64,000 nt of DNA. Source: an uncultured Oscillospiraceae bacterium (lineage in GTDB: Bacteria > Bacillota > Clostridia > Oscillospirales > Oscillospiraceae). Under the pieces are notes generated by a model. It did no database searches. It had not been told where the DNA came from and saw only the letters and a list, made by a program, of their open reading frames with translations. Positions 42,385 through 51,174 of this stretch are shown here, piece by piece. Position 1 is the stretch's first letter. Every line of letters starts with the position of its first letter. The DNA lies in NCBI GenBank assembly GCA_910585265.1, contig CAJUCA010000001.1, positions 99,927-163,926 of the forward strand. The letters are read 5' to 3'. Made by a program: the position numbers and the translations under genes.

Positions 42385-42510
42385 GTAGGGGACCTGATTT
42401 TGCCCCGAACTCCCGCCGTCCCCGCGGCATAGCATAAAACCAGCGGCGGAATTTCAAGCCCCATGTCCCTCCGGATCGCGAGACAAGCCCGCCCGCATCC
42501 GGCCCGGCCG

Positions 42511-42547
42511 CGAAAAGAGCGGGCAGGGATTCCCATCCCTGCCCGCT
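42511..42547 (-). terminator. Terminator of the 135-residue protein gene
   Basis: AGCGGGCAGGGAT and its complement (42518-42547) around a four-base loop, followed by CTTTTCG on the minus strand. Confidence 0.7.
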
Positions 42548-42574
42548 TCGCGCTCCAGACCGTGCTTCCTCCGG

Positions 42575-42982
42575 TCAGCAGTCCACGGTGATGTTGTCGG
42601 TGCCGTGGGCCTCGAACTCGTCGATGTAGGCGTCGATGCGCTGGGCCAGCTCGTCGTAATTGCTCTCGTCGATGGGCACGTCGTCCATATCCCGGCGGGC
42701 CAGATCCTCCGCCAGGATCTCAAAGAACACGTTGTTCTCATACTCCATGATGGCCTCGTGAATGCCCCCCTCCGCAAAGGCCCGGGAGGGGATCACGTCC
42801 CCCTGGTAGGTCTCCGCCAGGGAGGGCATCCCCTCCTGGGCGGCCCGGGCAAAGAGCAGGCTCTCCACCTCGTCGTAGTCCTTGAAGCGGTCCTCGCCCC
42901 GGGTGGAATTGAGAATCCAGTTCCCGATGTATACCAAATCCAGCAGCCGGCGCAGCTGCTTGCGTGTCAGCTCCAATTCCAT
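42575..42982 (-). CDS. Conserved-looking acidic hypothetical protein
   Basis: 135 residues, strongly acidic (DDVPIDESNYDELAQRIDAYIDEFEAHG near the C-terminus), starting with a helical MELELTRKQLRRLLDLVYIGNWILN. No membrane or signal segment. Not recognised. It has its own promoter and terminator and is divergent from the SSB-like gene. Coding is supported by AGGAGG-like AGGGCTGAAG before the ATG and by its clean promoter-to-terminator unit. Confidence 0.7.
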   Translation of the reverse strand: MELELTRKQLRRLLDLVYIGNWILNSTRGEDRFKDYDEVESLLFARAAQEGMPSLAETYQGDVIPSRAFAEGGIHEAIMEYENNVFFEILAEDLARRDMDDVPIDESNYDELAQRIDAYIDEFEAHGTDNITVDC

Positions 42983-43041
42983 CTTCAGCCCTCCTTCGGC
43001 TTCGTGTGCGCGGGACGCCCGGCGCGCCCCCGATCCCCTCT

Positions 43042-43071
43042 ATTTTATACGCCCCCCGCCCCGTTTGTCAA
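43042..43071 (-). promoter_or_regulatory. Promoter of the 135-residue protein gene
   Basis: TTGACA (43071-43066), an 18-base spacer and TAAAAT (43047-43042); an alternative -10 TATAAA gives 16 bases. Confidence 0.7.
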
Positions 43072-43139
43072 TGGGCATACTTGGCTTGCCCCCGGCATAT
43101 AGTGAACAGGCCAACACATGACGACGGAGCGTGATACCA

Positions 43140-43754
43140 ATGGATGAATTCAGAGGGGAAAACAAAATCCTGCTGCGGGGGCAGGCGGCGGCCCCGCCCG
43201 CCCTGTCCCACCGGAACCACGGGGTGGACTACTACGTGACGCCCCTGCGGGTGCCCCGGCTGTCCGGGGTGGACGACGTGCTCAACCTGGTCACCGCCGC
43301 CCCCGACCCCGCCCTGTGGGCCCAGGGCCAATGGATCGAGGCGGAGGGAGAGGTGCGCTCCTACAACAACCGCTCCGGCCAGGGGAGCAAGCTGGTGATC
43401 ACCGTACTGGTGCGGTCCGCCCGCCCCGCCCCCATGGAGGAGGGGGAGAACCGCCTCGCCCTGGCGGGGGCGTTGTGCCGGAAGCCGGTGGTCCGGCGCA
43501 CGCCGCTGGGCCGGGAGATCTGCGACCTGCTGCTGGCCGTCAACCGGCCCTACGGCCGGGCGGACTACTTACCCTGCATCGCCTGGGGCTCCCTGGCCGC
43601 CCACTGCGGCGGGCTGGACGTGGGGGACGCCCTCCGGCTGGAGGGGCGGCTCCAAAGCCGGCAGTACCACAAGCTCATCGACGGCGAGCAGGTGGAGCGC
43701 ACCGCCTTTGAGATCTCGGTGATGAACCTGCTGGACAGCGCGGAGCCATCGTGA
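43140..43754 (+). CDS. Single-stranded DNA-binding protein-like OB-fold protein
   Basis: 204 residues. It seems to hold two SSB-like OB units: an N-terminal one (about 8-95, YYVTPLRVPRLSG, GQWIEAEGEVRSYNN) and a C-terminal one (about 100-195, NRLALAGALCRKPVVRRTPLGREICDLLLAVNRPYGRADYLPCIAWGS, RLEGRLQSRQYHK), the latter typical of SSB. There is no acidic DDDIPF-type tail, so it is not the main replicative SSB. ATG 43140 follows ACGGAGCG. It converges on the UDG gene. Confidence 0.75.
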   Translation: MDEFRGENKILLRGQAAAPPALSHRNHGVDYYVTPLRVPRLSGVDDVLNLVTAAPDPALWAQGQWIEAEGEVRSYNNRSGQGSKLVITVLVRSARPAPMEEGENRLALAGALCRKPVVRRTPLGREICDLLLAVNRPYGRADYLPCIAWGSLAAHCGGLDVGDALRLEGRLQSRQYHKLIDGEQVERTAFEISVMNLLDSAEPS

Positions 43755-43768
43755 GCGGCGCGCTATCC

Positions 43769-43992
43769 CTAACGGGGCCCCCGCAAAGCCGTCCTCTGGC
43801 TTTGTGGGGAGAGGCGAAGCAAGGGAGCGAACGAAGTTTTCGCCAAAGGCGGAAACGCAGTTGAGCGGACTTTGCTTCACCTAACGGGGCCCCCGCAAAG
43901 CCGCCCTCCGGCTTTGTGGGGAGAGGCGAAGCAAGGGAGCGAACGAAGTTTTCGCCAAAGGCGGAAACGCAGTTGAGCGGACTTTGCTTCAA
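43769..43992. repeat. 112-bp tandem duplication, two units
   Basis: Unit 1 is 43769-43880 and unit 2 is 43881-43992, with three mismatches. Each unit holds two hairpins (CCCCGCAAAGCC.../GGCTTTGTGGGG and GGCGAA.../TTCGCC). The array fills the gap between the convergent SSB-like and UDG genes, and the right unit supplies the TGA stop of the UDG gene. Confidence 0.93.
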
Positions 43993-44561
43993 CGATAGGC
44001 TTCCGGGCACAGCTCCCGGATCTTGGCCCGGATGCCCCGCAGATCGGCAAAGGTGTCCGGCTTTTTGGTGGGGTCCCGCAGGAGGGCGGCGGGGTGGTAG
44101 ATGGCGGTGTACAGCACCCCGTCCTTCTCCACCCACTGCCCATGCTCCTTGGTGATCCGGTAGTCCGGCTTGATCAGGCGCATGGCGGCGATCCGGCCCA
44201 GACACACCACGATTTTGGGCTGGATCAGCTCCATCTGCTCCCAGAGGTAGCCGATGCAGGCGTCCTGCTCCGTGTTCAGCGGGTCCCGGTTCTTAGGCGG
44301 GCGGCACTTGACGATGTTGGTGATGTAGAAGTTCTTCTCCCGGCTCAGGCCCACCAGGCCCAGCATCTCGTCTAAAAGCTGCCCGCCCCGGCCCACAAAG
44401 GGCTCGCCCTGTAAATCCTCGTTTTCTCCGGGGCCTTCGCCGATGAACAGGATTTTCGCGTCCCTCGGACCCTTGCCGAACACCACGTTGGTGCGGGTGT
44501 CCGCCAGGGCGCACTTCTGGCAGGACAGGCAGCGGCGTTCCAATTCTTCCCAGTTTGCCAT
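43989..44561 (-). CDS. Family 4 uracil-DNA glycosylase (4Fe-4S)
   Basis: 190 residues. Removes uracil from DNA. An N-terminal Cys pair CLSCQKC (about 11-17) supplies two cluster ligands; motif A appears as GEGPGENEDLQGEPFVGRGGQLLD, ITNIVKCRPPKNRDP gives the third Cys, and the C-terminal AIYHPAALLRDP gives the catalytic His region. This fits UDG4/UDGa. Its TGA stop falls within the 112-bp repeat. Confidence 0.9.
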   Translation of the reverse strand: MANWEELERRCLSCQKCALADTRTNVVFGKGPRDAKILFIGEGPGENEDLQGEPFVGRGGQLLDEMLGLVGLSREKNFYITNIVKCRPPKNRDPLNTEQDACIGYLWEQMELIQPKIVVCLGRIAAMRLIKPDYRITKEHGQWVEKDGVLYTAIYHPAALLRDPTKKPDTFADLRGIRAKIRELCPEAYR

Positions 44562-44647
44562 GGGGTTATCCCTCCTGTGTCTGTTTTCTTTGGGTATTGT
44601 AGCATATTTCCCCGCCCAATGCTACGGTAACTTTGGACAATTTTCGA

Positions 44648-44676
44648 TTGACATCGGGGAAAAATGGGAGTACGAT
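44648..44676 (+). promoter_or_regulatory. Promoter of the AspRS2-gatCAB transcript
   Basis: TTGACA (44648-44653), a 17-base spacer and TACGAT (44671-44676), just before the T-box leader. Confidence 0.7.
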
Positions 44677-44682
44677 AGTACC

Positions 44683-44960
44683 ATCAAACGAATATCCAAA
44701 AGGCATCGACGAAGACCGCCCCTCACGGCGTCCGACAGAGAACGCGGGCCACCGACTGAAAGCCCGCCCCGGAAAGACGAGATGGCGCAACACTTCCGAG
44801 CCGATGGTCCGAACCCCCCGGGGTGTAGGGCCGTCCGTCCTCCCCACGTTACCAGGGCTCGAGAGAGGCCCCTTGCTGGAGGGGCAACGCGGGTGGTACC
44901 GCGGAATGATTTCATTGTTCCGTCCCGGACTGTACATTAGTACAGTCCGGGATTTTTCTT
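44683..44960 (+). promoter_or_regulatory. T-box riboswitch with Asn (AAC) specifier
   Basis: T-box sequence GGGTGGTACCGCGG at 44891-44904; terminator TCCCGGACTGTAC / GTACAGTCCGGGA (44923-44952) with ATTTTTC after it. In stem I the best specifier is AAC at 44789-44791 followed by A, six bases before GAG. An Asn codon fits the downstream genes, which make Asn-tRNA. Uncharged tRNA-Asn should turn the operon on. A second nearby codon for another tRNA was not excluded. Confidence 0.92.
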
Positions 44961-44966
44961 TATTCC

Positions 44967-44993
44967 GTAGGGGCGGGGCTTGCCCCGCCCGCC
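44967..44993. repeat. Short GC palindrome between T-box terminator and AspRS2
   Basis: GTAG followed by GGGCGGGGC-TT-GCCCCGCCC and GCC; nine-base perfect arms. Same frame as the palindrome at 36961-36987. It lies 30 bases before the AspRS2 ATG. Confidence 0.6.
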
Positions 44994-45022
44994 AGATTTC
45001 AACAAAGGAAGGGTGGAATGTT

Positions 45023-46342
45023 ATGAAGTTCGTCACTGGCGCAAGCAGAAAACCGACCGGCTGGCAAGACCTCGCGGGGGGCGGACGGAATAACCGCCCC
45101 GCCGCCGTCCACGGAGCCGTCCACTCCCTGCGGAACATGGGCGGGCTGGCCTTCCTCACCCTGCGGCTGGCCCGGGGGACCGTCCAGTGCGTGTGCGCCC
45201 CGGACATACTCCCGGCGGGCCTGTGCGAGGAGTGCTGTGTGGAGCTGTCCGGCACCGTCCGGGCGGAGGCCCGGGCCCCCGGCGGCCTGGAGATCGCGGC
45301 GGAATCCATCAAGGTGCTGTCCCGGCCCGCCGCCCCCCTGCCCCTTTCCCTGTCCAAGCGGAGGCTGGGGCTGAACCTGGACACCGGGCTGGCCCTGCGC
45401 CCCGCCGTCCTTCGGCACGGGCGGGAGCGGGCGGTGTTCAGAATCCAGGAGGGGCTGGTGCGGGCCTTCCGGGACTACCTCACCGGGGAGGGCTTCACCG
45501 AGATCCACACGCCCAAGATCGTCTGTGCCGGGGCAGAGGGCGGCTCCAGCATCTTCCGGCTGGACTACTTCGGCAAAAAGGCGTACCTGGCCCAGTCCCC
45601 CCAGTTCTACAAGCAGACCATGGCGGGGGTGTTTGAGCGGGTGTTTGAGATCGGCCCCGTGTTCCGGGCGGAAAAGCACGCCACCCCCCGGCACCTCAAC
45701 GAGTACACCGGGCTGGACCTCGAGCTGGGGTATATCCGCTCCTTTTACGACGTGATCGAGCTGGAGGCGGGCTATCTGCGGCACGCCATGGCCCTGCTGG
45801 CCCAGGAGTACGCCCCGGAGCTGGCCCGCCTGGGGGTGGAGCTGCCGGCGGTGGACCGCATCCCCTGCCTGCGCTTTGACGACGCCAAGCGTCTGGCGGC
45901 GGAGCGGTACGGCGGACGGAGCCGGGACCCCTACGACCTGGAGCCGGAGGAGGAGGCCCGCATCGGGCGGTACGCCAAGGAGGAGCTGGGCAGCGACCTG
46001 GTGTTTGTCACCCACTACCCCTCCAAAAAGCGGCCCTTCTACGCCATGGACGACCCGGACGACCCCAGGTACACCCTGTCCTTCGACCTGCTGTTCCGGG
46101 GGATGGAGGTGACCACCGGGGGCCAGCGGGTGCACGGGTACGCGGAGCAGCTTGCCAAGCTGGAGGCCAGGGGGATGGACCCGGCGGACTTTGAGAGCTA
46201 CCTCATGATCCACAAGTACGGAATGCCGCCCCACGGCGGGCTGGGCATCGGGCTGGAGCGGCTGACCATGCAGCTGTGCGGGCTGGACAACATCCGGCAC
46301 GCGTCCCTGTTCCCCCGGGACCGGACCCGGTTAGATCCGTGA
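45023..46342 (+). CDS. Aspartate--tRNA(Asn/Asp) ligase, archaeal-type (AspRS2), probably non-discriminating
   Basis: 439 residues. An N-terminal OB-fold (about 20-110) and class II core with motif 2 FRAEKHATPRHLNEYTGLDLEL (about 220) and motif 3 GLGIGLERLTMQLCGLDNIRHASLFPRD. The LNEYTGLDLE stretch is AspRS-like (AsnRS has a different sequence here). In Clostridia such AspRS2 charges tRNA-Asn with Asp, which GatCAB then amidates. ATG 45023 follows AGGGTGG. The N-terminal OB part is divergent (KPTGWQD, HSLRNMGGLAFLTL). First gene of a four-gene operon under an Asn T-box. Confidence 0.9.
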   Translation: MKFVTGASRKPTGWQDLAGGGRNNRPAAVHGAVHSLRNMGGLAFLTLRLARGTVQCVCAPDILPAGLCEECCVELSGTVRAEARAPGGLEIAAESIKVLSRPAAPLPLSLSKRRLGLNLDTGLALRPAVLRHGRERAVFRIQEGLVRAFRDYLTGEGFTEIHTPKIVCAGAEGGSSIFRLDYFGKKAYLAQSPQFYKQTMAGVFERVFEIGPVFRAEKHATPRHLNEYTGLDLELGYIRSFYDVIELEAGYLRHAMALLAQEYAPELARLGVELPAVDRIPCLRFDDAKRLAAERYGGRSRDPYDLEPEEEARIGRYAKEELGSDLVFVTHYPSKKRPFYAMDDPDDPRYTLSFDLLFRGMEVTTGGQRVHGYAEQLAKLEARGMDPADFESYLMIHKYGMPPHGGLGIGLERLTMQLCGLDNIRHASLFPRDRTRLDP

Positions 46343-46365
46343 CAACAGAGGAAAGGATGATCATC

Positions 46366-46653
46366 ATGCGCATCACACAGGAGCTGGTGGACTATATCGC
46401 CGGACTGGCCCGCCTGGAGCTGGAGCCGGAGGAAAAGCGGGACATGACCGCCGAGCTGGAGCGGATCGTGGCCTATATGGACGTGCTGAACCAGCTGGAC
46501 ACCGCCGGGGTGGAGCCGATAAGCCACGTATTCCCGGTGAAGAACGTTCTGCGGGAGGACGAGGTTACGCCCTCCCAGGACCGGGCCGAGCTGCTGGCAG
46601 GCTCGCCCGCCGGGGACGGGGAGGCGTTCCTGGTGCCCAAGGCGGTAGAATGA
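46366..46653 (+). CDS. gatC: Asp-tRNA(Asn)/Glu-tRNA(Gln) amidotransferase subunit C
   Basis: 95 residues. The small subunit that wraps around GatA and GatB. RITQELVDYIAGLARLELEPEEKRDMTAELERIVAYMDVLNQLDT and NVLREDEVTPS are typical. Two in-frame ATGs (46357 and 46366) fit the AGAGGAAAGG site; the second gives the usual family start and AAGG at nine bases. 13 bp before gatA. Confidence 0.93.
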   Translation: MRITQELVDYIAGLARLELEPEEKRDMTAELERIVAYMDVLNQLDTAGVEPISHVFPVKNVLREDEVTPSQDRAELLAGSPAGDGEAFLVPKAVE

Positions 46654-46666
46654 GGAGGGCGGACAG

Positions 46667-48169
46667 ATGGAATTGCGGGATTTGACCGCGCTGGAGCTGG
46701 GGGCGGCCATCAAAAAAGGGGAGGTCTCCACCGTGGAGGCCTCCCGGGCCGCGCTGGACACCATCGCCGCCCAGGACAAGGCGTTGAACGCCTTCATCAC
46801 CGTCACCGGGGAGCGGACGCTGGAGCGGGCGGAAAAGCTCCAGACCGGGGCAAGGGAGGCGGAAAGCCCCCTGTACGGCGTGCCCATGGCCATCAAGGAC
46901 AACATCTGCACACGGGGGATCAAGACCTCCTGCGCCTCCAAAATCTTAGGGGACTTCGCGCCCCCCTATGACGCCGCCGTGGTGGAGCGGCTGGCCCGCG
47001 CCGGGGCGGTGTCCCTGGGCAAGCTGAACATGGACGAGTTCGCCATGGGCTCCACGTCGGAGACGTCGTACTACGGCCCGGTGCGCAACCCCTGGGACCT
47101 GGAGCGCGTCCCCGGCGGCTCGTCTGGGGGCGGGGCGGCGGCGGTGGCGGCGGGGCTGGGCTGGTACGCCGTCGGCTCGGACACCGGAGGCTCCATCCGC
47201 CAGCCCGCCTCCTATTGCGGCGTGACGGGGATCAAGCCCACCTACGGCACGGTGTCCCGGTACGGGCTCATCGCCTACGCCTCCTCCCTGGACCAGATCG
47301 GGCCACTGTGCCGGGACGCGGCGGACTGCGCCGCCGTGCTGGACGTGCTCATGGGCCACGACCGCCGCGACAGCACCAGCCTGCCCGGGCTGGACTCCGG
47401 CTGGAAGGGCTCCGGGCCCCGGGTGGACTACGGCCATCTGCTGGCGGGGCTGACGGGGGATATCCGGGGCCTGCGGATCGGCCTGCCCGGGGACTGCTTC
47501 GGGGACGGGCTGGACGGCGAGACCCGCTCCGCCGTGCTGGCGGCGGCCGATGTGCTGAACAGCCGGGGGGCGGAGATCGCGCCCCTCCCCTTCCCCGCGC
47601 TGAAATACGCCGTGCCCGCCTACTATATCATCGCCGCCGCCGAGGCGTCCTCCAACCTGTCCCGGTACGATGGGGTAAAGTACGGCTGGCGGGCCGGGGA
47701 ATATGAGGGGCTGGCGGAGCTGTACCGCAAAACCCGCACCCAGGGCTTCGGGGCGGAGGTGAAGCGGCGGATCCTGCTGGGGACCTTCGCCCTGTCCTCC
47801 GGGTACTTCGATGCCTACTACAAAAAAGCGTTGCAGGTGAAGGCGGTGATCAAGGACGCCTTCGACAGGGCCTTCCAGCGGTGCGATCTGCTGATCACGC
47901 CCGTGGCCCCCGCCGCCGCGCCCCAGCTGGGGGAGAGCCTGTCCGACCCGCTGTCCATGTACCTCAGCGACATCTACACCGTGCCCGCCAATTTGGCGGG
48001 GCTGCCCGCGCTGTCCATGCCCTGCGGGTTTGACGGAAGGGGCCTGCCCATCGGGGCGCAGCTCGTTGGGCCCTGCTTCGGGGAGGGCACGCTGCTCAAC
48101 GCCGCCCACGCCTTCCAGCAGGAGACGGACTATCACAAGCGCGCGCCGAAGGGAGGGAAGCCCGCATGA
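46667..48169 (+). CDS. gatA: Asp-tRNA(Asn)/Glu-tRNA(Gln) amidotransferase subunit A
   Basis: 500 residues. The glutaminase half, an amidase-signature enzyme that frees ammonia from Gln. The Ser-cisSer-Lys triad is visible: Lys in VPMAIKDNI (about 77), cis-Ser and Ser in VPGGSSGGGAAAVAAG and GSDTGGSIRQPASYCG (about 150-178). The KPTYGTVSRYGLIAYASSLDQIGP block follows. GAGGAGGGCGGACAG precedes the ATG. Its stop overlaps the gatB start by ATGA. Confidence 0.96.
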   Translation: MELRDLTALELGAAIKKGEVSTVEASRAALDTIAAQDKALNAFITVTGERTLERAEKLQTGAREAESPLYGVPMAIKDNICTRGIKTSCASKILGDFAPPYDAAVVERLARAGAVSLGKLNMDEFAMGSTSETSYYGPVRNPWDLERVPGGSSGGGAAAVAAGLGWYAVGSDTGGSIRQPASYCGVTGIKPTYGTVSRYGLIAYASSLDQIGPLCRDAADCAAVLDVLMGHDRRDSTSLPGLDSGWKGSGPRVDYGHLLAGLTGDIRGLRIGLPGDCFGDGLDGETRSAVLAAADVLNSRGAEIAPLPFPALKYAVPAYYIIAAAEASSNLSRYDGVKYGWRAGEYEGLAELYRKTRTQGFGAEVKRRILLGTFALSSGYFDAYYKKALQVKAVIKDAFDRAFQRCDLLITPVAPAAAPQLGESLSDPLSMYLSDIYTVPANLAGLPALSMPCGFDGRGLPIGAQLVGPCFGEGTLLNAAHAFQQETDYHKRAPKGGKPA

Positions 48170-49593
48170 TCTGGGAAACTGTCATCGGCCTGGAAACCCA
48201 CGTGGAGCTGGCCACCAAAACCAAAATCTTCTGCGGCTGCACCACCGCCTTCGGCGGCCCGCCCAACACCCACTGCTGCCCGGTGTGCACCGGAATGCCG
48301 GGGACGCTGCCTGTCCTCAACGGGAGGGTGCTGGAGTTCGCCGTCAAGGCGGGGCTGGCGTTGAACTGCCAGATCACCCGGTACAGCAGGTTTGACCGGA
48401 AAAACTACTTCTACCCCGACCTGCCCAAGGCGTACCAGATCTCCCAGCTCTACCTGCCCATCGCCCGGGACGGGGCGGTGTCCATCTCCACGGAGGCTGG
48501 GGACAAGACCATCCGCATCCACGAGCTGCACATGGAGGAGGACGCGGGCAAGCTGGCCCACGACCCCTGGATCGACCAGACCCGGGCGGACTACAACCGC
48601 TGCGGCGTGCCCCTGATCGAGATTGTCACCCAGCCGGATTTCCGCACAGCGGACGAGGTGATCGCCTATCTGGAGAAGCTGAAGGAGACGCTGCAATATT
48701 TAGGGGTGTCCGACTGCAAAATGCAGGAGGGCTCCCTGCGGTGCGACGTGAACCTGTCGGTGCGGCCCCTGGGCGGCGGGCTGGGCACCCGGACGGAGAT
48801 GAAGAACCTGAACTCCTTCAAGGCCATCGCCAGGGCCATCGGCTACGAGGCCAAGCGGCAGATCGAGCTGATCGAGGGGGGGAAGCGGGTGGTGCAGGAG
48901 ACCCGCCGCTGGGACGAGAACAAGGACGCCACCTACGCCATGCGCTCCAAGGAGGACGCCCAGGACTACCGCTACTTCCCGGAGCCGGACCTTCCCCCCG
49001 TGGAGCTGACGGAGGCCTATCTGGACGAACTGCGGCAGAGCCGTCCTGAGCTGGCGGAGGAAAAGCGGGCGCGGTACCGGGCGGACTACGGCCTGCCGGA
49101 GTACGACTGCCGGATGATCACGTCGGACCGGTCGCTGGCGGCGTTTTTCGAGGAGCTGACGGCGTTGGGCGCGCCCCCCAAGCAGGGGGCCAACTGGATC
49201 ATGGGAGAGGTGCTGGGGGCCCTGTCCCAGCGGGCCATGGAGCCTGGGGATATGCCCCTCACCGCCCCCACCCTGGCCCGGCTCATCGCGTTGGTGGAGG
49301 GAGGGACGCTGAACCGGAACACCGCCGTCAAGGTGTTCGAGGCGGTCTTTGACACGGACGGGGACGTGGACGCTTATGTGAAGGAGCACGGCCTGGAGCA
49401 GGTGAACGACAGCGGGCTGGTGCGGGAGGCCTGCGCCAAGGTGCTGTCCGCCCACCCCAAGTCCGCGGCGGACTACCAGGGCGGCAAGGAAAAGGCCTTC
49501 GGCTTCCTGGTGGGGCAGGTCATGCGGGAGCTGAAGGGCAGGGCCAATCCCCAGGCCGTGAACGCCGCCCTGAAGGAGCTGCTGGGATCGTGA
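48166..49593 (+). CDS. gatB: Asp-tRNA(Asn)/Glu-tRNA(Gln) amidotransferase subunit B
   Basis: 475 residues. The kinase/transamidase half that activates Asp- or Glu-tRNA and receives ammonia. VIGLETHVELATKTKIFCGC with the zinc-site Cys, NTHCCPVCTGMPGTLPVLN, the SRFDRKNYFYPDLPKAYQIS block and the C-terminal YqeY-like tail domain (about 330-475) are present. No asparagine synthetase or AsnRS lies in the window, consistent with (not proof of) transamidation being the Asn route. Confidence 0.96.
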   Translation: MIWETVIGLETHVELATKTKIFCGCTTAFGGPPNTHCCPVCTGMPGTLPVLNGRVLEFAVKAGLALNCQITRYSRFDRKNYFYPDLPKAYQISQLYLPIARDGAVSISTEAGDKTIRIHELHMEEDAGKLAHDPWIDQTRADYNRCGVPLIEIVTQPDFRTADEVIAYLEKLKETLQYLGVSDCKMQEGSLRCDVNLSVRPLGGGLGTRTEMKNLNSFKAIARAIGYEAKRQIELIEGGKRVVQETRRWDENKDATYAMRSKEDAQDYRYFPEPDLPPVELTEAYLDELRQSRPELAEEKRARYRADYGLPEYDCRMITSDRSLAAFFEELTALGAPPKQGANWIMGEVLGALSQRAMEPGDMPLTAPTLARLIALVEGGTLNRNTAVKVFEAVFDTDGDVDAYVKEHGLEQVNDSGLVREACAKVLSAHPKSAADYQGGKEKAFGFLVGQVMRELKGRANPQAVNAALKELLGS

Positions 49594-49616
49594 CGCTCCC
49601 CAACGGAACAGATCAC

Positions 49617-49643
49617 GCGGCGGCGGGACAATCCCGCCGCCGC
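49617..49643. terminator. Convergent stem-loop after gatB
   Basis: GCGGCGGCGGG and its perfect complement around a five-base loop, between gatB and the convergent MATE gene. No clear T-run on either side. Confidence 0.55.
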
Positions 49644-49651
49644 GCTGTGCG

Positions 49652-51022
49652 TTAAGGTCCTGCCTCCCCGTCCGCCAGCCTGCCCAGGGGGCGGTATACG
49701 GTGAGGTACATGGTGGTGAAGCAGGCCAGCCCGCCCACCAGCTGGGACACGGCCTCCGCCGTGAACACCCCGTCCGCCCCCATCCACAGGGCCAGCAGGA
49801 CGGTGAGGGGGGCGTTGACGATGGCCTTGCGGAGCAGGGAGAAAAACACCGCCTGCTTCGACCGGCCCAGCCCCACAAACACCCCCTGCCCCGCCAGCTG
49901 GAGGGACATGAACAGGAACATGGAGAAGTAGATCCGCAGGGCGGGCACCCCCGCCGCCAGAATCTCCGGATCGCTTTTGAACACCCGGATCAACGCCCCG
50001 GGCACCAGCATGGCGCACACCCAGAAGGCGGCGGAATAGGCCACCGTCACCCCCACGCTGAACCGGATGGACTGCCGCACCCGGCTGTACTGCTTCGCGC
50101 CGTAGTTGTAGCCCGCCACGGGCTGGGAGCCGTTGGTCAGGCCGTGGACCGGCATAATGAACACCTCCCGGATGGAGTTGATGATGGTCATCACCCCCAC
50201 GTAGGTGTCCCCGCCGCACCGCTGGAGGGTGGCGTTGCAAACCACCTGCACCAAACTGGTGGTCAGGTTCACAAAGAAGCCGGACAGGCCCAGGGAGACG
50301 ATCCGCCGGGTCCGGCCCGCCTCCAGCCGCAGGTTTTCCCGCCGCAGGCGCAGGATGGCCCGCTTCCCCGTGAGGAAGGCCAGCACCCACGCCGCCGACA
50401 GGGCCTGGGAAATCACCGTGGCCAAGGCCGCCCCCCGCACCCCCATATGGAACACGAAGATCAGCACCGGGTCCAGGATCAGGTTCACCGCCGCCCCCAG
50501 CAGGACGGTCATCATCCCCGTGCGCCCGAAGCCCTGGGCGTTGATGAAGGGGTTCATCCCCAGGCTGATCATGACGAACAGGGTGCCGAGCAGGTAGATG
50601 GTCAGGTAGCCGTCGGCGTGGGGAAAGGTGTCCGGGCTGGCCCCGAACAGGTAGAGGATGGGCCCTTTCAGGGCCAGGAAAAAGGCGGTGGCCGCCCCGC
50701 CCAAGATCAGCAGCAGCAGGAAGGCGTTGCCCATCACCCGCTCGGCCTCCCCGTCGTCCCCCCTGCCCCGGCTCATGGAGCACAGGGGCGCGCCGCCGGT
50801 GCCGCACAGGTTGGCAAGGCCCATCAGGATGGACACGATGGGCATGGTGATCCCCAGCCCCGTGAGGGCAAGGCTGTCGCTGTCCGGCAGGCGGCCCAGG
50901 TACACCCGGTCCACCACGCTGTAAAGCACGTTCACCAGCTGGGCCGCCGTCATGGGCAGGGCCAGCTTCATAATACTCCGGGGAACGCTCCCCTGGGAAA
51001 AATCGTTCTGCGGTGCGGTCAA
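49652..51022 (-). CDS. MATE family efflux transporter
   Basis: 456 residues and about 12 membrane helices. The first helix region (GSVPRSIMKLALPMTAAQLVNVLYSVVDRVYLG) and second-half repeat (LGLSGFFVNLTTSLVQVVCNATL) are typical of the NorM/DinF-like clostridial group. The start is taken as TTG 51022 with GGGGGG eleven bases upstream; the reading frame continues upstream through a likely -10 (TATGAT), which argues against a longer protein. It is not closely similar to the MATE at 19.4 kb. Substrate unknown. Confidence 0.87.
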   Translation of the reverse strand: MTAPQNDFSQGSVPRSIMKLALPMTAAQLVNVLYSVVDRVYLGRLPDSDSLALTGLGITMPIVSILMGLANLCGTGGAPLCSMSRGRGDDGEAERVMGNAFLLLLILGGAATAFFLALKGPILYLFGASPDTFPHADGYLTIYLLGTLFVMISLGMNPFINAQGFGRTGMMTVLLGAAVNLILDPVLIFVFHMGVRGAALATVISQALSAAWVLAFLTGKRAILRLRRENLRLEAGRTRRIVSLGLSGFFVNLTTSLVQVVCNATLQRCGGDTYVGVMTIINSIREVFIMPVHGLTNGSQPVAGYNYGAKQYSRVRQSIRFSVGVTVAYSAAFWVCAMLVPGALIRVFKSDPEILAAGVPALRIYFSMFLFMSLQLAGQGVFVGLGRSKQAVFFSLLRKAIVNAPLTVLLALWMGADGVFTAEAVSQLVGGLACFTTMYLTVYRPLGRLADGEAGP

Positions 51023-51174
51023 GGCTGCGTGGACCCCCCTTCGCCGTGGTTTTCCTGTATCATACCACAACCGGGGTCCTGTGTCCATGCCGCCGGGAAA
51101 AAGCGGGGCCGGAGGGCCGGGATCGCGCCCGTGCCCCCGGCCCCGCCGGTGCTCTCGCTGCGTATGGCCCGCTG

